From: Phaeosaccion multiseriatum
Lineage: Eukaryota > Ochrophyta, other classes
Assembly: GCA_965112735.1 (NCBI GenBank)
Contig: OZ218959.1
Coordinates: forward strand, 124,001 to 188,000
Reading direction: 5' to 3'
DNA length: 64,000 nucleotides
Positions 20,438-32,788 of the stretch are shown here, piece after piece. The notes beneath the pieces were generated by a model. That model had not been told where the DNA came from. It did not search any database and worked only from the letters and a program-made list of their open reading frames with translations. Numbering within the stretch: the stretch's first letter is position 1; every line of letters starts with the position of its first letter. Both the position numbers and the translations under genes were made by a program.

Positions 20438-23400
20438 GCGGCCCTGCGGCGAACAGCCCAGCGCGGCCTCCACTGCTGACTCCAAACACAGGTGAGTGTG
20501 AGTGTGAGTGTGTGAGTGTGAGTTTCACATTGGTGGTGGGTGTCAGTGTGAGTTTCACTTTGGTATATGTATACACATTAGGATGACTTTTTCTACCCGC
20601 CCCCAGCGAGGCCCGCGCAGATGGCAGCGGATGGTGAGACAAGCAGCGCGTGTGGCCTGTCCCGCAGTGCCAAACTCCGCACGTAATAAACGCTTTGCAC
20701 CTAAGGGTTAACACCTCCTTAGGGTTAACACCTCCTTAGGGTTAACACCTCCTTAGGGTTAACACCTCCTTAGGGTTAACACCTCCTTAGGGTTAACACC
20801 TCGCGCCGCTCACTTACCGTCCTGCTCTGCCGCCATCCTTCCCCTCCGCCCCCTCCACCCCCTCCGCCCCCACCCCACCCCACCCCACCCCACCCCCGTC
20901 AGCGCCATCGTGTTCCCATCGCCAGTAACCATGTGGATATCCGCGGCCGAGCTCGTGCAGCGGGGCTTTCACACCGTGCGTTGCTGCACCAAGGTGGGGC
21001 TCAAGTACGGCACCTGCGCCACATCCGAGTGGACGCCTTCGCCCAGCCTCGCCGCCGCCGGAGAGAGCCCTTCCGAGAGGGCCCACCGGGGTCACCTCGC
21101 AAAGCACCCCGGGGTACCCGCTCCCATCTACGTGGCCATCTCTCGCCCGCCGGAGGGGGTCACAGGTGGCGGGGCGGAGGAGGAGTCGGAGTGGGCCGAG
21201 CTCAGCCTGGTGCTGACGGTGGATAGCCAGGTGCAGGAGGAGGAGGGGGAGGAGGGGGAGGAGGGGGAGGAGGACAAGCAGCGCCGTTCTGTGGGGGCGG
21301 TGGTGTCGCTGCAGGAGGTGGAGCCGCTCGAGTCGGATCCCGGCCTGGGCAGGGGCATGTACGCGCAGGTGAGGAAGGAAGCGTGAAACTGTCGTGTAAC
21401 TGTCATGTGACTGGCGTGGAACTGTTGTGCAACTGTCGAGTGGCTTGAAGCTCAATGTCGACCTACCTACTTACGTGCGCTGAAGTGCGCTCCGCCGTTC
21501 CTCCCTCTCTCTATGGGCATGAACATATACATGTATACTGACCATATGCATACATACTGACTATGTACGTATATACTCACTACATACATACCTACACTAT
21601 ATACATTTCTCCTGACAGGTCAATCTGCCCAGCGCGAGGGTGAGTGAGGGCCGTCTCCCCATCTCCTCCTCCACCATGAGGGTGCAGCTGCCACCAGAGC
21701 CGCCGTCGGACACTCCTGCAGTGTCGGCAGGCGTGACGCCACGGTCGGAGGGGGAGGAGGGGGCAGGGGGGGAACACGACGCGGCGCAGGCGGAGGCGGA
21801 AGAGAACGAGGAAGACAGCGCCTCCTTCCAAGCAAGAGAGGGAGGAGGAGGAGGAGGAGGAGGAGGAGAAGGAGGAGGAGAAGGAGGAGAGGCCAGTAGG
21901 AGCCTGAGCACCAGCGAGGGCACCCCCCTGGGGCCGGGGCACACCCCCCGGGGCAACACCCCCTGGGGCAACACCCCCTGGGGCAACACCCCCCGTGTCA
22001 GCGGCAAGGGCAAGGCTCGCCCGCGGCTGTTCCGCGTGCTGTTTTCCCCCTCGTCTGTCGGCTACGTGCTGGAGCTTGCCTGCTCCAAGCCCATCTCTTG
22101 CGGAGACGCGGCGCAGGTGTGGTCGGGGGAGGGCATCGGCCTGCCTGCCGTGGTGGACAGCGGAGAGTACGAGGCCCTTAGCCCTGGGGACTGGGCCATC
22201 ATGTTCAGGAGGGTGGTGAGGGTGGCACCTGTGCCCGCTGAGCCTACTCCGCCAGCTCTCTTGTGTACTTCGGTCTCTTCGGTCGGTGCCGCCACTGCCG
22301 GGGTTGGGGCCGACGGGTCCTTGTTGTCCGGGGAGGGCGGAGGGGGGGAGGAGGAGCACCCAACGGAGGCCATGGAGGCTACCACTGTCAGCACCCTGGC
22401 CCCCGAGGAGACGGAGGGCAGAGGGAGCAGGAAGGAGAGCAGAGCAGCCAGGAAGGCCTCGTCGGCGAAGAGGAAGCCTTCCCTCGGTAACGGGCCCCTC
22501 GGCAAGAGGGGCAAGAGGGAGGGGAAGGGCAGCGTCGTCCTCCAAGCTGGTGACAAGGGGGCAGGGGGAGGGGCAGGGGGAGGGGAAGACTCCTCCTTGG
22601 TGTCGGCATCGCTCCTCACGTCCACGACAGAGGACAGCAGCAGCCTCGCAGGCAGTCTCGAGGCCGCCAGGAGTCCCATCGGCGAGGCGGAAGAGGTGCC
22701 GGCGGTGGCACGTGTGCGCGTGGTGCTGCATCTGCCCGACCCCAGCGTCATCCCCTTCGTGCGCCTGGTGGTGCTCGACAACGACTCTGGATCACAGTTG
22801 GCGCTTCCCTCGCTGTCCTCCTACCCGCTGCTGCTGCCCTCCAACGAGAGAGGGCACACCGTCATGGCTGTGTCGAGGAGCCCTCACAAGGCCCTCCCTA
22901 AGGGTGCGTGGCGATTGCTTCTTCTCAGTGACCGGCCTCTTCTCGACGCGCAGCCAGCAGCAGCGGTGCCTGACACAGCCGCCGCACCAGCAGCAGCATC
23001 CGCACCAGCCGCCGCAGCAGTTGGTGATACAGCGGAGGGCCGTCTGGAGGCCCTCCCCTGTGGTGTGCGGCGTCTGTTCGCGGGTTGGTACTCCCCCAAC
23101 AAGTACCTTCGTCTGTTCCGCGACGAGCTATCTCCGTCGTCCTTCTGCCCCCTCGCGCTGAGGGCCAGCACGCCCTCGCACTCTCTTCTGTTCCTACGAT
23201 TGCAAGTATGGGACAAGCGCACGGGCAAGCTGCTCGCGGAGGGGGGGGGGCGTAAGACGGTGGAGCTACTGCGCATCGTGCCCCTGCCCAGGGAGAGGGA
23301 GGATGGCAATGGAGGGAAGATGGAGGAGGCGGCAGGAGGGGGGGTGGCCTCTAAGGGGGCGGGCAAGGCGGCTGGTGCAGGGGCGGGAGCAGGGAAGAAG

Positions 23401-25635
23401 CCCGCTGGTAAGCACCCCGCCCCACTGCTTGACTCTTTCCTCGACTCTTTGTTTGACTCCTTGCTTGACTCTTGATTCAGCACCCCAACAACGTCCTCTT
23501 CTCCTTCTCCCCCTCTCCAATCATCCTTTCCCTCTCTCTTCCTCGTGCTGATCACTACCTTTCCCCGTCCTGTCCCCTTCCCGCCCCCCTGTGCCTCTCT
23601 CCTCTCTCCTCTCTCCTCTCTCCTCTCTCCTCTCTCCTCTCTCCTCTCTCCTCTCTCCTCTCTCCTCTCTCCTCTCTCCTCTCTCCTCTCTCCTCTCCCC
23701 TCTCTCCTCTCTCCTCTCTCCTCTCTCCTCTCTCCTCTCTCCTCTCTCCTCTCTCCTCTCCCCTCTCTCCTCTCTCCTCTCTCCTCTCTCCTCTCTCCTC
23801 TCTATCCTCTCCCCTCTCTCCTCTCTCCTCTCTCCTCTCTCCTCTCTCCTCTCTATCCTCTCCCCTCTCTCCTCTCTCCTCTCTCCTCTCTCCTCTCCCC
23901 TCTCCTCTCTCCTCTCTATCCTCTCCCCTCTCTCCTCTCTCCTCTCCCCTCTCCCCTCTCTCCTCTCCCCTCTCTCCTCTCTCTCCTCTCCCCTCTCTCC
24001 TCTCTCTCCTCTCTCTCCTCTTCCCTCTCTCCTCTCTCTCATCGCCAGGACACGGCCCCGAGGGGGGAGATGCTGCGGTCGCTTCTCAGTCTGTGCCGGT
24101 GCCTGGCACTCTCATCGTTGAGTGCTGTCTCGACCAACGCAGGATGCAAGTACCTCAGGAGCTTCAGTCCCGCCTGCCGCACTACTTCAGCAACGCCACC
24201 GAGGACCTGCTCGCGGCTTACACAGAGGCGAGGGGCAGGGCAGGCGCTTTGCAGAGGGCCGCCGCTGCTTCGTGTAGTGGTGCTCCGCCTGCAGAGACTG
24301 CAGCCATCTGTGATGCTGCCACTCCGGAGGTCGTGCGGCAAGAGAGCGTTAGCGTTTGCAGCAAGGAAAGTAGGGGCAGCAGGAGCAGCAACAGTCATAT
24401 GGGAAGCACCAGTAGCAGCAGCAGCACCAGTAGAAGCAGCAGGAGCAGCAGCAGCAGTCACGTAGGCAGCACCGCGAGCGAAACATCAGGCGGTGGCGGC
24501 GCTAATCCCGAGAGTGCCACCCCCCCTGCCGCGGCTGTATCACCAACTGCTGGCGTGCCCTCCTCGGATCTGCTGCCCCTGGGGTGGGAGCTGGACGTGG
24601 TGGCTGGGGCGGACTTTGATCTCTCACATGACACTACCGCCCTGGGGCAGTGCTCAAGGCTGCTGCAGCAGTGGGAGGCACGGGAGGAGGGCCGCGAGGG
24701 GAGGGCAGAGGCTCTGTGGGAGGATCTGCAGCGCTTCACAGCGAAGATCCAGGCTAAGCTCGAGGCCAAGCACTTAGGTCCACAGCAGCAGTTGGTCATA
24801 CAGAAGCAGCAGAGCGAGGTCCACGGGGAGGAGGAGGGAGGAACAGAGGAGGAGAGGATAGCAGCGGCGATAGAGGCAAGGGCCAAGGCACTGCACACCG
24901 ATGTCGCCGTGGAAACCGCAAGGGAAGCGAAGAGAGCCCAGCTCAATACGTATGGAGTGGAGGGGGGAGGGGCGACTCCAGACACGGCCACACCTGAGAC
25001 GGAGGGGAGGTACGAGAGGGTGGTGGGGGAGGATGGCGGGGCAGGAGGAGTGGTGCCACCAGGCTTCCTCGAGGAGCTCCTTCACGAGCAGTCACAGTTG
25101 GCAGCCAAGGTGAAGGAGGATGTTGCCCGGTACGAGGCGGGGAGGGCGGCGGACGTGCAATACGGTGTGGACGAGTTGGTGCTACAGGCCGACTTTGTCA
25201 AGGCCTGGCGGAGCAAGCTGGAGGAGGAGCGGAAGGGCGTGGCCAGGCAAAGAGACAAGCTCGTAAGGGCCCTGCACAAGGTGAGAGCGTGGGTGCGTGA
25301 GTGAGATGGGGAGAGGAGGGGAGGGGGCGGGAGGGCTCCCATCGCGTGCTGTCTGCCGCTGCTTGCTGCTGTCTATCGCACTGAGGCTCTCTCTGCACAA
25401 GGCTTTCGAGCCTCCCCTACGCTCCTCTCCTCTTCGCTCGTCTCCTCTCTTCCCTTCTCACCGAGCCCGCCCCCTTGTCTGCTTGCCGGCCTGCCCCTCC
25501 ATGCCCCTTGCGGCTGAATCACCAACTGCTGTACCACCAACTACCCCCCAGGGTATCGAGGGAAGAAACGCGGCTTGCGCAGAGCTAGAGGCCAGCAGGG
25601 CGGCGGCCATGAAGGGAAACAAGAAGGGAAAGTGA
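17795..25635 (+). CDS. ADGB: Androglobin-like protein with degenerate calpain domain
   Basis: Exons 17795-18047, 18258-20491, 20903-21368, 21619-23407, 24049-25280, 25552-25635. The N-terminal block PYFFPLEWNDDDIV..DEDWC, then PFEDP, and later a calpain-like core (GRPCYNPGGKYMLKLWGGGG, WRKVYVDDRVPVDEEGQ, ELWPLLLAKGLQKMYA, then SLTSWAPAVVD) follow the order I recall for androglobin, a cilium and sperm-flagellum protein. Later blocks, VRLVVLDNDSGSQLALPSLS, FAGWYSPNKYLRLF, and a C-terminal WELDVVAGADFDLSHDTTAL followed by coiled coil, fit the same family. I see neither the calpain Cys/His/Asn motif contexts nor a recognisable globin, so it is probably a non-catalytic scaffold. Much of it is low complexity. 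Within exon 2 the frame must shift by one base in a G-rich stretch near 18800-18850. Confidence 0.65.
20697..20802. repeat. 17-bp repeat CCTTAGGGTTAACACCT, six copies, in intron
   Basis: Six near-perfect copies lie in the intron between exons 2 and 3 of the androglobin-like gene. Each unit contains TTAGGGTTA, a telomere-like string, but the 17-base period is not a telomere repeat. Confidence 0.95.
23588..24042. repeat. (CTCTCCT)n satellite in intron 4 of the androglobin-like gene
   Basis: About 450 bases of CTCTCCT with CTCCCCT and CTCTATCCT variants. The tract ends directly at the 3' splice site ATCGCCAG, so it acts as a giant polypyrimidine tract. Confidence 0.97.
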
Positions 25636-26054
25636 GGAGGCACTTGAGCGAGCCCAGCGAACAAATGAGTCTGCCATATCTCTCCCTCTGTTTCAGGGTT
25701 AAGACGCTTCTATTCGGAGTAGTAAGTATTCTCACAAAAGCCCTCCCGGTGGGCTGGGCAACCCCCGACTAGCTGCGTGAAGCATTGTCTAAAAAACAAG
25801 ATTTAGCCGTCCCACTTTCGGACTAAAGCAAACGAATTTCGAAAACAACGGAGGTTCTGAGTACCCAGCCATGACTGAACCCTCCAAAAATCATAGGCGA
25901 AATACCATGCCAAAATAGAGTACCGCACGCGTCTCTGCTGCAGCGGCGGTATCACCAACTACCCTGGCTGCTGCCTGAAAGGGCGGTGGGCATGCGGGTA
26001 TTGATCCTGTGGCATAAGAGAGTCTGCCCAGCCAAGCGCGGGAGGGAGTGGCCG
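25636..26054. other. Intergenic between convergent genes, no gene seen
   Basis: Between the androglobin-like stop and the end of the minus-strand acidic gene. It holds one copy of dispersed motif A (GCGGTATCACCAACTACC, about 25950) and otherwise featureless sequence. No tRNA-like fold was recognised. Confidence 0.5.
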
Positions 26055-27113
26055 TCAGTGGCCGGGCGTGGGCGCGTGAGCTTCTCCTCCTTCGACGAAG
26101 GTCACGCGAGCCTCGAGGTAGTCTGGACAGAAGGGAGAAAGCAGACGCGGCGGGGGGGGGGCAGCATCGCATGGGTCAAGGGCAGAGCAGCGCAGTGAGC
26201 AAGCGCCACGGTTTGCATGCCGAGCGACTCCAGCAAGGGGCTTTCTAATCATAGGCAAGCAGAGAAGAGGACTGCACCTCACCTCACCCTCTCTCCTTAA
26301 CACTCGCTTCGCTGGCCAAGCCATCGTGGATAGATATTGAAGGAGAAGCTCCATAGACTCGACTCACTCCTCACTCACTCACTCACTCACTCACTCACTC
26401 ATTCCCTCACCGATGTAGGCTTGGGGCGCCTTCTCGCGGAGCTCCCTCGTGGACACGAAGGTGCGCACACCATGAGGAGCACTGCGCTGGTGCGGACTTT
26501 GGACTCGCTCCTCATCCCCTTCTATGGCTCGCTTCTCCACCAAGGCTACGACAGTGTCACCGAGGGGCATCAGCCCCACCACTCCAGTAATGTCGCTAGC
26601 CTCTTCGTCCGCAACCCCCTCCTCCAGCCCACCGACCTCCTCCTCCTCCTCCTCCTCCTCCTCCTCGTCCTCCTCCTCCGCGTCCTCTTGCGCTCGTTCC
26701 TCCTCGTCATAGTCGTGGACGGAGGGCTTTCCCCAGTCTCGCCCGCGGTTCTCCTCCTGTCCAGATCCCGACCACCCCTCCTCCTCGCGACAATGATCGG
26801 CTGCAGCAGCATCCTCTGCCCCTCCTTGGATATATGAGTCGCGGTGGCCCTCCCAGTCCAAGTCCTCCTCGCTCTCCTTCACCCCGCCGCCCGCCGCCTG
26901 CCACCCCCGCTCCTGCCCCCCCCGCCGTCGGTCATGAGCACGATGGTGGTGCTGGCGCGGACGCTGGTGCTGCTGTCCGCCGGCCTTCTTCGTCATCTGC
27001 TGCTCAGGGTTTCCCTGCTGGTGATACTGCGGCCTCTTCTTGTCAGTCTTCGGACGCTTCCGCTGCTGGCGCGAAGGTCGTCGCTCAAGACTCTCCTCCC
27101 TCTTCGCTCGCAT
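26055..27113 (-). CDS. Small acidic protein of unknown function
   Basis: Two exons, 27113-26411 and 26122-26055, joined by a GTGAGG donor and a TTCTGTCCAG acceptor, give 256 residues in frame. The N-terminus is strongly basic (MRAKREESLERRPSRQQRKR, KRPKTDKKRP), like a nuclear localisation signal. The middle is acidic with a poly-Glu run. The C-terminal block looks folded: DITGVVGLMPLGDTVVALVE, VRTFVSTRELREKAPQAYID, YLEARVTFVEGG. I do not recognise the family. The long opposite-strand overlap with the 5' part of the ankyrin gene means the true start could be further downstream. The C-terminal block and the clean splice are the main reasons to believe it. Confidence 0.45.
26366..26402. repeat. 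(CACT)n microsatellite
   Basis: About eight CACT units, inside the single intron of the small acidic gene. Confidence 0.9.
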
Positions 27114-27149
27114 GCCGGCTGCCGCACACACCGCCCGCGTACGAGACAA

Positions 27150-29219
27150 AAGCGGAGGAGGCGCTGCAGCGGATTCAGGAGTGGCGTGATGAGAACAGCA
27201 GCCAGGGGAAGGACGTTGGTGTGGAGGAGCTTTCGCTCGTGCTGGCAGCTGTGCTAACCTCTGTCGACTTTCACTCGATGAGTGAGAAGGGCGTGACCCC
27301 CCTGCACGTGGGGGGTGCACGCTCTTGCTGATCAGGATCAGAGTACCCTGGAGGATAAGGGGGTGCAGATGCGGGGAATCGTGAAGCTGCTGAAGTACTA
27401 CGGGGTGGACATTGATGCGAGTCCAGTAAGAGAAGATACTTTCCCGTTTTACGATATTTATGATGTGACAACTCCGCTGGTCCAAGCTGCACTGAAGGGC
27501 CATATCGCTTTGGTGAAGGGGCTCGTGGAGGAGGGTGCAGATATGAACAAAGGGTGCGGTCAATATAACCTGCTTCCCTTGGCTGCAGCCGCGGGTTGTG
27601 ACCATTCGAATAATGCCACGATCATTTCGTACCTTTTGAGGCATGGGGCCAGGTTGAATCACAGCTACGCCTTGCACGGTGCAGCAGAAGCCGGTTGTCT
27701 TGAGTCTGTGCGGATGCTACTCAATGCCGGGGCCGAGGTGAATGAGCAAGATGAAGAAGGTGACACACCAGCCCAGTTCTGTCTGCGGGGGGACAAGGGC
27801 AGCGTCAGCGAAAGGGTAGAAGCTCTGGCGTTACTGCTGGAGGCAGGCGCGGATCTGAACGTGATAAGCTTTGGAGGCGTGTCTCTCTTGCACCAAGCCG
27901 CTCGCTTTGGCTGTCATGGTGAACTCATCGACGTACTCGTCCGTCGAGGGTTGGCGGTGGATAACACAGACAATACTCAGCGCACTCTTCACTGGGCTGC
28001 TTTTTACGGCAAGCCAGCCTCTGTGAAGGCGCTCATTCGCCTCGGTGCCTCCCTTGACGCTGCTGATTCCAAGAACAACACGCCGCTCCACACTGCTTTG
28101 CGGGGCGGGAATGAGGACGTCGCTGCCGAGCTGATCGCCACGGGAGGCAATGTGAGTGCCAAGCGAGACGACGACATTACACCCCTTCACATGGCGGCGG
28201 CACGGGGCAGCGTGCGGCTGGCGTACCTCCTGCTGGAGGCTGGGGCTGAGGTCGACGCTCTGACCACCAAGGAGTTTAGCCCCTTGATGGTGTGCATGTC
28301 TCCTGCCAAGGGCGACAACATCCCCGCCATGCTTTGGCAAACCGTTCCGTCAGGGTCGAAGGAAGGGCGGGAGAAGGTGGCGGCACTGCTGCTGGAGATG
28401 GGCGCTGCCGTCACCAAGTCAGTCATGGCCTTGGCTGGAGAGAGCGATTGCGGGCATGTCATTGGAGCGTACTTCAGCACCGCAAGGGATGCACAAGATG
28501 CTTCTGATGGTGTTTGCAGCACCATAGCTGGGCACATCTCCGGCTCTGCCTACTCTGAGGCCGCCAAGGATGGCCGAGTGGTGCGAGTGCGCTTGGTGGA
28601 CAGGACAACGGGGCAGAGAAAGGAGACGCAGTACACACTGAGCATACCCCTGATGGAGCTGCTGATGGACAAGACTGGGCAGAGCGGAGGGAGCTCTGAC
28701 GGCCCGGACAGCCATGACAGGGCTGCGGGCAGTCTCCCCACCATCCTGGACCCAGCGGGGCGTGGCTTCATGGGCATCAAGGGCAACGTGGAGGTGACGT
28801 TCGACGGGGTGGACTTTACGGAGGAGGGCTTTGCGGCTGTGGTGCAGTTCGTCACGACGGGTAGCGTCAAGAGCCTGCTTACCCGAGGACGCCGTGGGCT
28901 GCTGAGCACGGAGGGCAGGGGTGGCATCAGTGGGAACAGCAGCAGCAGCAGCAGCAGCAGCAGCTCCGAGACGGTGGGTGGCGGCGGTGACAGAAGAGGT
29001 GGTGGGAGCAGTAGTGAGGCCCCAGCAAAGAGCAAGAGGGAGCGTGTGAAGCTGTTCGACGACGCGAGAGCGAAGAAGGCTCTGCAGGCAGCGGACTTCT
29101 TCTGCATCGAGGCCATGTCGAGGGAGGTGAAGGCGCTTATGAGTCTGTACGGCTTCGAGCTGGCCAAGGACGCGGAGGAGGAGGATGAGCCGCCGAGGAA
29201 GCGAAGCAGTGGTTCATGA
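27150..29219 (+). pseudogene. Ankyrin-repeat/BTB-like protein, copy 1, frame broken near 27310
   Basis: Closely similar to the intact copy at 48928-50982. Shared parts: EEALQRIQEWRD..SSQGKDVGVE, about ten ankyrin repeats (TPLHTAL, TPLHMAAARGS and similar), then a C-terminal half resembling a BTB fold (GNVEVTFDGVDFTEEGFAAV, ALQAADFFCIEAMSREV). At 27307-27319 this copy has a 13-base insertion, GTGGGGGGTGCAC, absent from the paralogue. The first frame therefore stops at 27331, while the rest of the protein stays open in another frame to 29219. The insert contains a G6 run, so one base of sequencing error or polymorphism would make it a harmless 12. Alternatively translation may start at the internal ATG near 27369, giving about 617 intact residues. 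Homology to copy 2 starts only at 27150. Upstream codons from ATG 26834 are Pro-rich and unrelated. Confidence 0.75.
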
Positions 29220-30056
29220 TTTCCCCCCTGCTAATGAGTGGGTCTACATGCCCCATCCCGTTGCTGAGGCCATTTCTCTCCCCTCGCTGCCTTATTTGGC
29301 ACGGCCGACCTACACGCTGCTGTAACACGGAAAGTGAAGTGGTGGAAAAGAGATGCTGCAGTTGTCACAAAGCGGTTGATTGAGGAGAAAGAGGGTGATG
29401 AGATTCTTGGTGAGGATAAAGAGGTTGAGAAGATGATACTGTAATAGAGGTTGACAAGGTTCCTTTGTGAGACTCCCTGAGCGGCCGCAGACGCGAGGTC
29501 CTGCCTCCGGCCTGCCTCCGGCCTACAAGTCTCCCCCCTGGCTGAGGGGCTGAGGTTCAGAGCAAGTTGGGGGAAGGCGTTGTGGAACGTTCGCAAGTTC
29601 TCTGCTGCTGCTACTGTGATATCCTCCGATCAGGCAAGGACTTGAGGCAAAGACTAGAGGAGTGGGGGGACGACGCAGAACGCCATCGTCGATTGGCTAG
29701 GAAGATAGGAAGATTGATGTAAGAATGGCCTTCTGAGTGGCCAAGAGGAGGGAGAAGGGAAAGACCAAGGCCTCAGTGGCTGGCTGGTGCCATTAATTAG
29801 CTCATCTGTGCAGAGAAAAGACTTTCGAGGAGCCGTTACGGCACCGCCTGCCCTCGCTCATGTACGACATCTCACTCCTTCCAAAAAGAGCCTCCCTCCG
29901 TCCGTCCGTCCGTCCGTCCGCTCGTAGTTCCAGCCACTGAGTGGCCGGTTGGGCGGATGGGGGCTGTAGCCAAGCCAACGGAGCGAACGAGGCACCGTCA
30001 CCATGGCACTACAGCCCTTAGCACCAGCTACATGCACCACGCGCACTCCTTGCCGC
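29220..30056. other. Intergenic, no gene supported
   Basis: Contains a CCTCCGGCCTG duplication (about 29503-29524) and a CCGT microsatellite (about 29897-29920). No frame with splice support was found. Confidence 0.5.
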
Positions 30057-32727
30057 TCAGCCGCCGTCCTTCTTGCCCTTGCCCTTGCCCTTCTTCTTGA
30101 GCTTCTTCGCTGCCTTGGTGGCGACGGTTACGGCCTTGGCCTTGTCCTCGGAGTCCTGCACACATCAACATCAACATCAACATGAAGGAAGGGAGTCAGC
30201 GGGGCGGTTGAGCTAGGCGGACAACGTGAGACAACGGCCGAGGGGGGGGGGGGGCAGAGCTCGGCACTGCCCAGCCAAGAGAGCGCTCAAGGAGGAGAGG
30301 CGAAAACGACTCGGGGGGTCGGGAGCGAATCCTTTTCCACCGCGCGACTCCAACCTTCGTCAGCACAGCGGCCGTGACGTCAGTGGACACCAAGCACCGC
30401 AAGTTGGCAAGTCGCAACCGCTGAGCGTCGGTGCTGCGGCCATCACCGCCACCCCCCCTTATGCATGTTGCTCACCTTGGCCTCCAGCACTTTGAGCGTC
30501 TTGCTGACTTGTGTCAAGTGCGTTGTGCCCCCCTGCAGCAGCGTGGCATTAGCCCCTGCCTCAGTGCCGTCCGCGAGGGCTGCGGTCAGCGCCCTGTGCG
30601 CCTCTCGGAGACGGCCTAGGCTTAGGGATGGCACCCAATTGTACTCCGTCTGGCCAGTAAGAGCGCCAGTAAGAGGGGAGAGATGGCAGTCAATGGTAGG
30701 TAGGCAGGCAGGCAGAGAGGCAGAGAGGAGGGTTTCAAGGGGCGGGGTGGGGCTGAGTGGGTGAAATTGAAGTGATTCACTATTAAACTTATGAGGGGGA
30801 GGTCTGAGAAAGGAGAAGGAATGACTACGTACCGCCACTCCCGCTTCGTTGACGGGCGGCAGGGGGAAACCCTCGTAGCCCTCGTCGATGGCCCCCGTGT
30901 CCTCTTCCTTCCACCAGTCCTTGGGCATCTTCTGCCCGTCTTCCAGCACCGGAGGGAGCCGCACCTCGGGCACCTGCAGGGCCGCACACAGAGGTGTCAG
31001 GACACAGGGCCGCACACAGAGGTGTCAGGACACAGGGATACACCGCCCCCGGCTGGCTTGGGTGCTTTTGTGCGAGACATGGGCTAAGGGGAGGCGGCAG
31101 TCAGGCATACGGGCATTGCATCTTCTCGTCTCTCTCGCCCCACGCAGCAGCAGGCGGCACCCCGCCATGCTCACAGCGGCGACGAGCGAACAACCAAGGC
31201 AGGCAGGTAGTCAGACACTCAGATGCTTCAGAGTGTGTGTGATGGAGAGCGCTTCCTCTGCGGACCTTCGCCCTCTCCTCACCTGCTCCGCTCTCCTGCT
31301 GATCTCCACCTCGCTCTTGAGCCTCTTGAGCAGCGACGCAGACTCGGAAACCAGCTGAGCCTATCATATCATTGTATAACATAATATAACATAACATAAC
31401 ATAACAAGGCGAGGCTGAGAATTCAAGGAAGGAAGGAGCCAAGAGAGGGTCGGGCTTGACGCTGGGTACGGAGACTTGAAGCGACAACGACAACAGGCAA
31501 CCAACGACAACAGGCCACAGCTCTTTCCCAACGGCACTTCAACAGGCAGAGCATAGCAGCAGCAGCAGCTCCTCCCCGAGAGGGGCTCCGGAGGCTGAGT
31601 GTGTCTCACTGCCCCTCTCTCACTCAAGCTTGGTCCTGCCACCCCTTTGTCCTGACACCCCTCACCTCCGCCTCGCACTCGAAGGCCCTTTCCACGGCCT
31701 TATCGAGCTTATCGATGTTTCGTACATGCCTCTCCTCCGCACACTCGCACTCCTTGTTGAGCTGGAAGGCCACATTGAGCCAGTACTCGGATGAGCTCTT
31801 ACTCACCAGCCGCCGCCCCGTGCGCAGCAAATCGGGAGGGATCTCGTCCTGAGCGGAGTCAGCGCGGGGGGGATGGCAGTGGACGGGTGGGGGGATGGCA
31901 GTGGATGGGTGAGAACGGGGTCAGGCGCGGCAGGAGCTCACAGCAGACTCTGAAGCATGCCCCCCGCCGCTGCCGCTGCCGTTGCTGTTGCCCCCGCCGA
32001 TGCCCCTCTCTCTCTCCTCCCCACCTGTGCCTTGGCCTCGGCCTGGATGAGCAACTGCTCAAGCACATTGACGAGGCGCGTGTATTTGGTCTGTGTCACG
32101 ATAGGCGCTGCCTCCTTCACACGCGCAACCTAATGGATGGCAGTGGATGGCAGAGTGCAGGAGGGAGGGAGGGCGGGCGGGCGAGTTCAGAGTGCGATGC
32201 AGAGCGGTCTCGGTGGACTGCGCACGCGGAGAATCATGAGAAGGAATGGCGCAGTGTTCGTTTGCTTTGCTATTACTCCGCCACGCTGCGACACGGGAGT
32301 GGAGTGACTGCTTTGGCCGAGAGACTGCTCTCTGACCGGAGGAGATACATCTCAGCGAGAGGCTCTTCTAAAAGGAGGAGACTGCATCCACGCTGAGACG
32401 CAGAGCAAAGAAGGCACTACACACCTTGACAGATGGAAAGTGACAAGAGAGAAGAGAGAAGGAGAAACAGAGAGAGGCGGGTAGAGGGAGATTGGGAGGG
32501 AAAGAGAGCGAGGGGGGGGGGGCAATCGGCCACGGCTGTGCCTATGTCTGCCCTCTAGCGCGTGCCTCACTCGTCACCCCTCACCTGTCCCTCCAAGCGG
32601 TGCTGCAGCACTAGGCATGTGATCTTCTCCTTGGCCTGCAGGGGGGGGGGGGGATGGCAGTGGGTAGTGAGCGACCTTTGGCTCCCTCCAAGGGTGGGGC
32701 CGCCCAAGCATCAAGACGGGCTGCTTG

Positions 32728-32788
<61 letters not shown>

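Noticed and set aside
23472-24121. Leu/Ser/Pro and Arg/Glu frames
   Set aside because: Translation of the CTCTCCT intron array. Only the part after the AG at 24048 is coding.
26834-27150. Pro-rich plus-strand codons as the true N-terminus of ankyrin copy 1
   Set aside because: No similarity to copy 2, low complexity, and opposite a better supported minus-strand exon.
30443-31015. Read-through minus frame of 190 codons across two exons
   Set aside because: It includes an intron. GT-AG junctions at 30832 and 30650 give a better protein.
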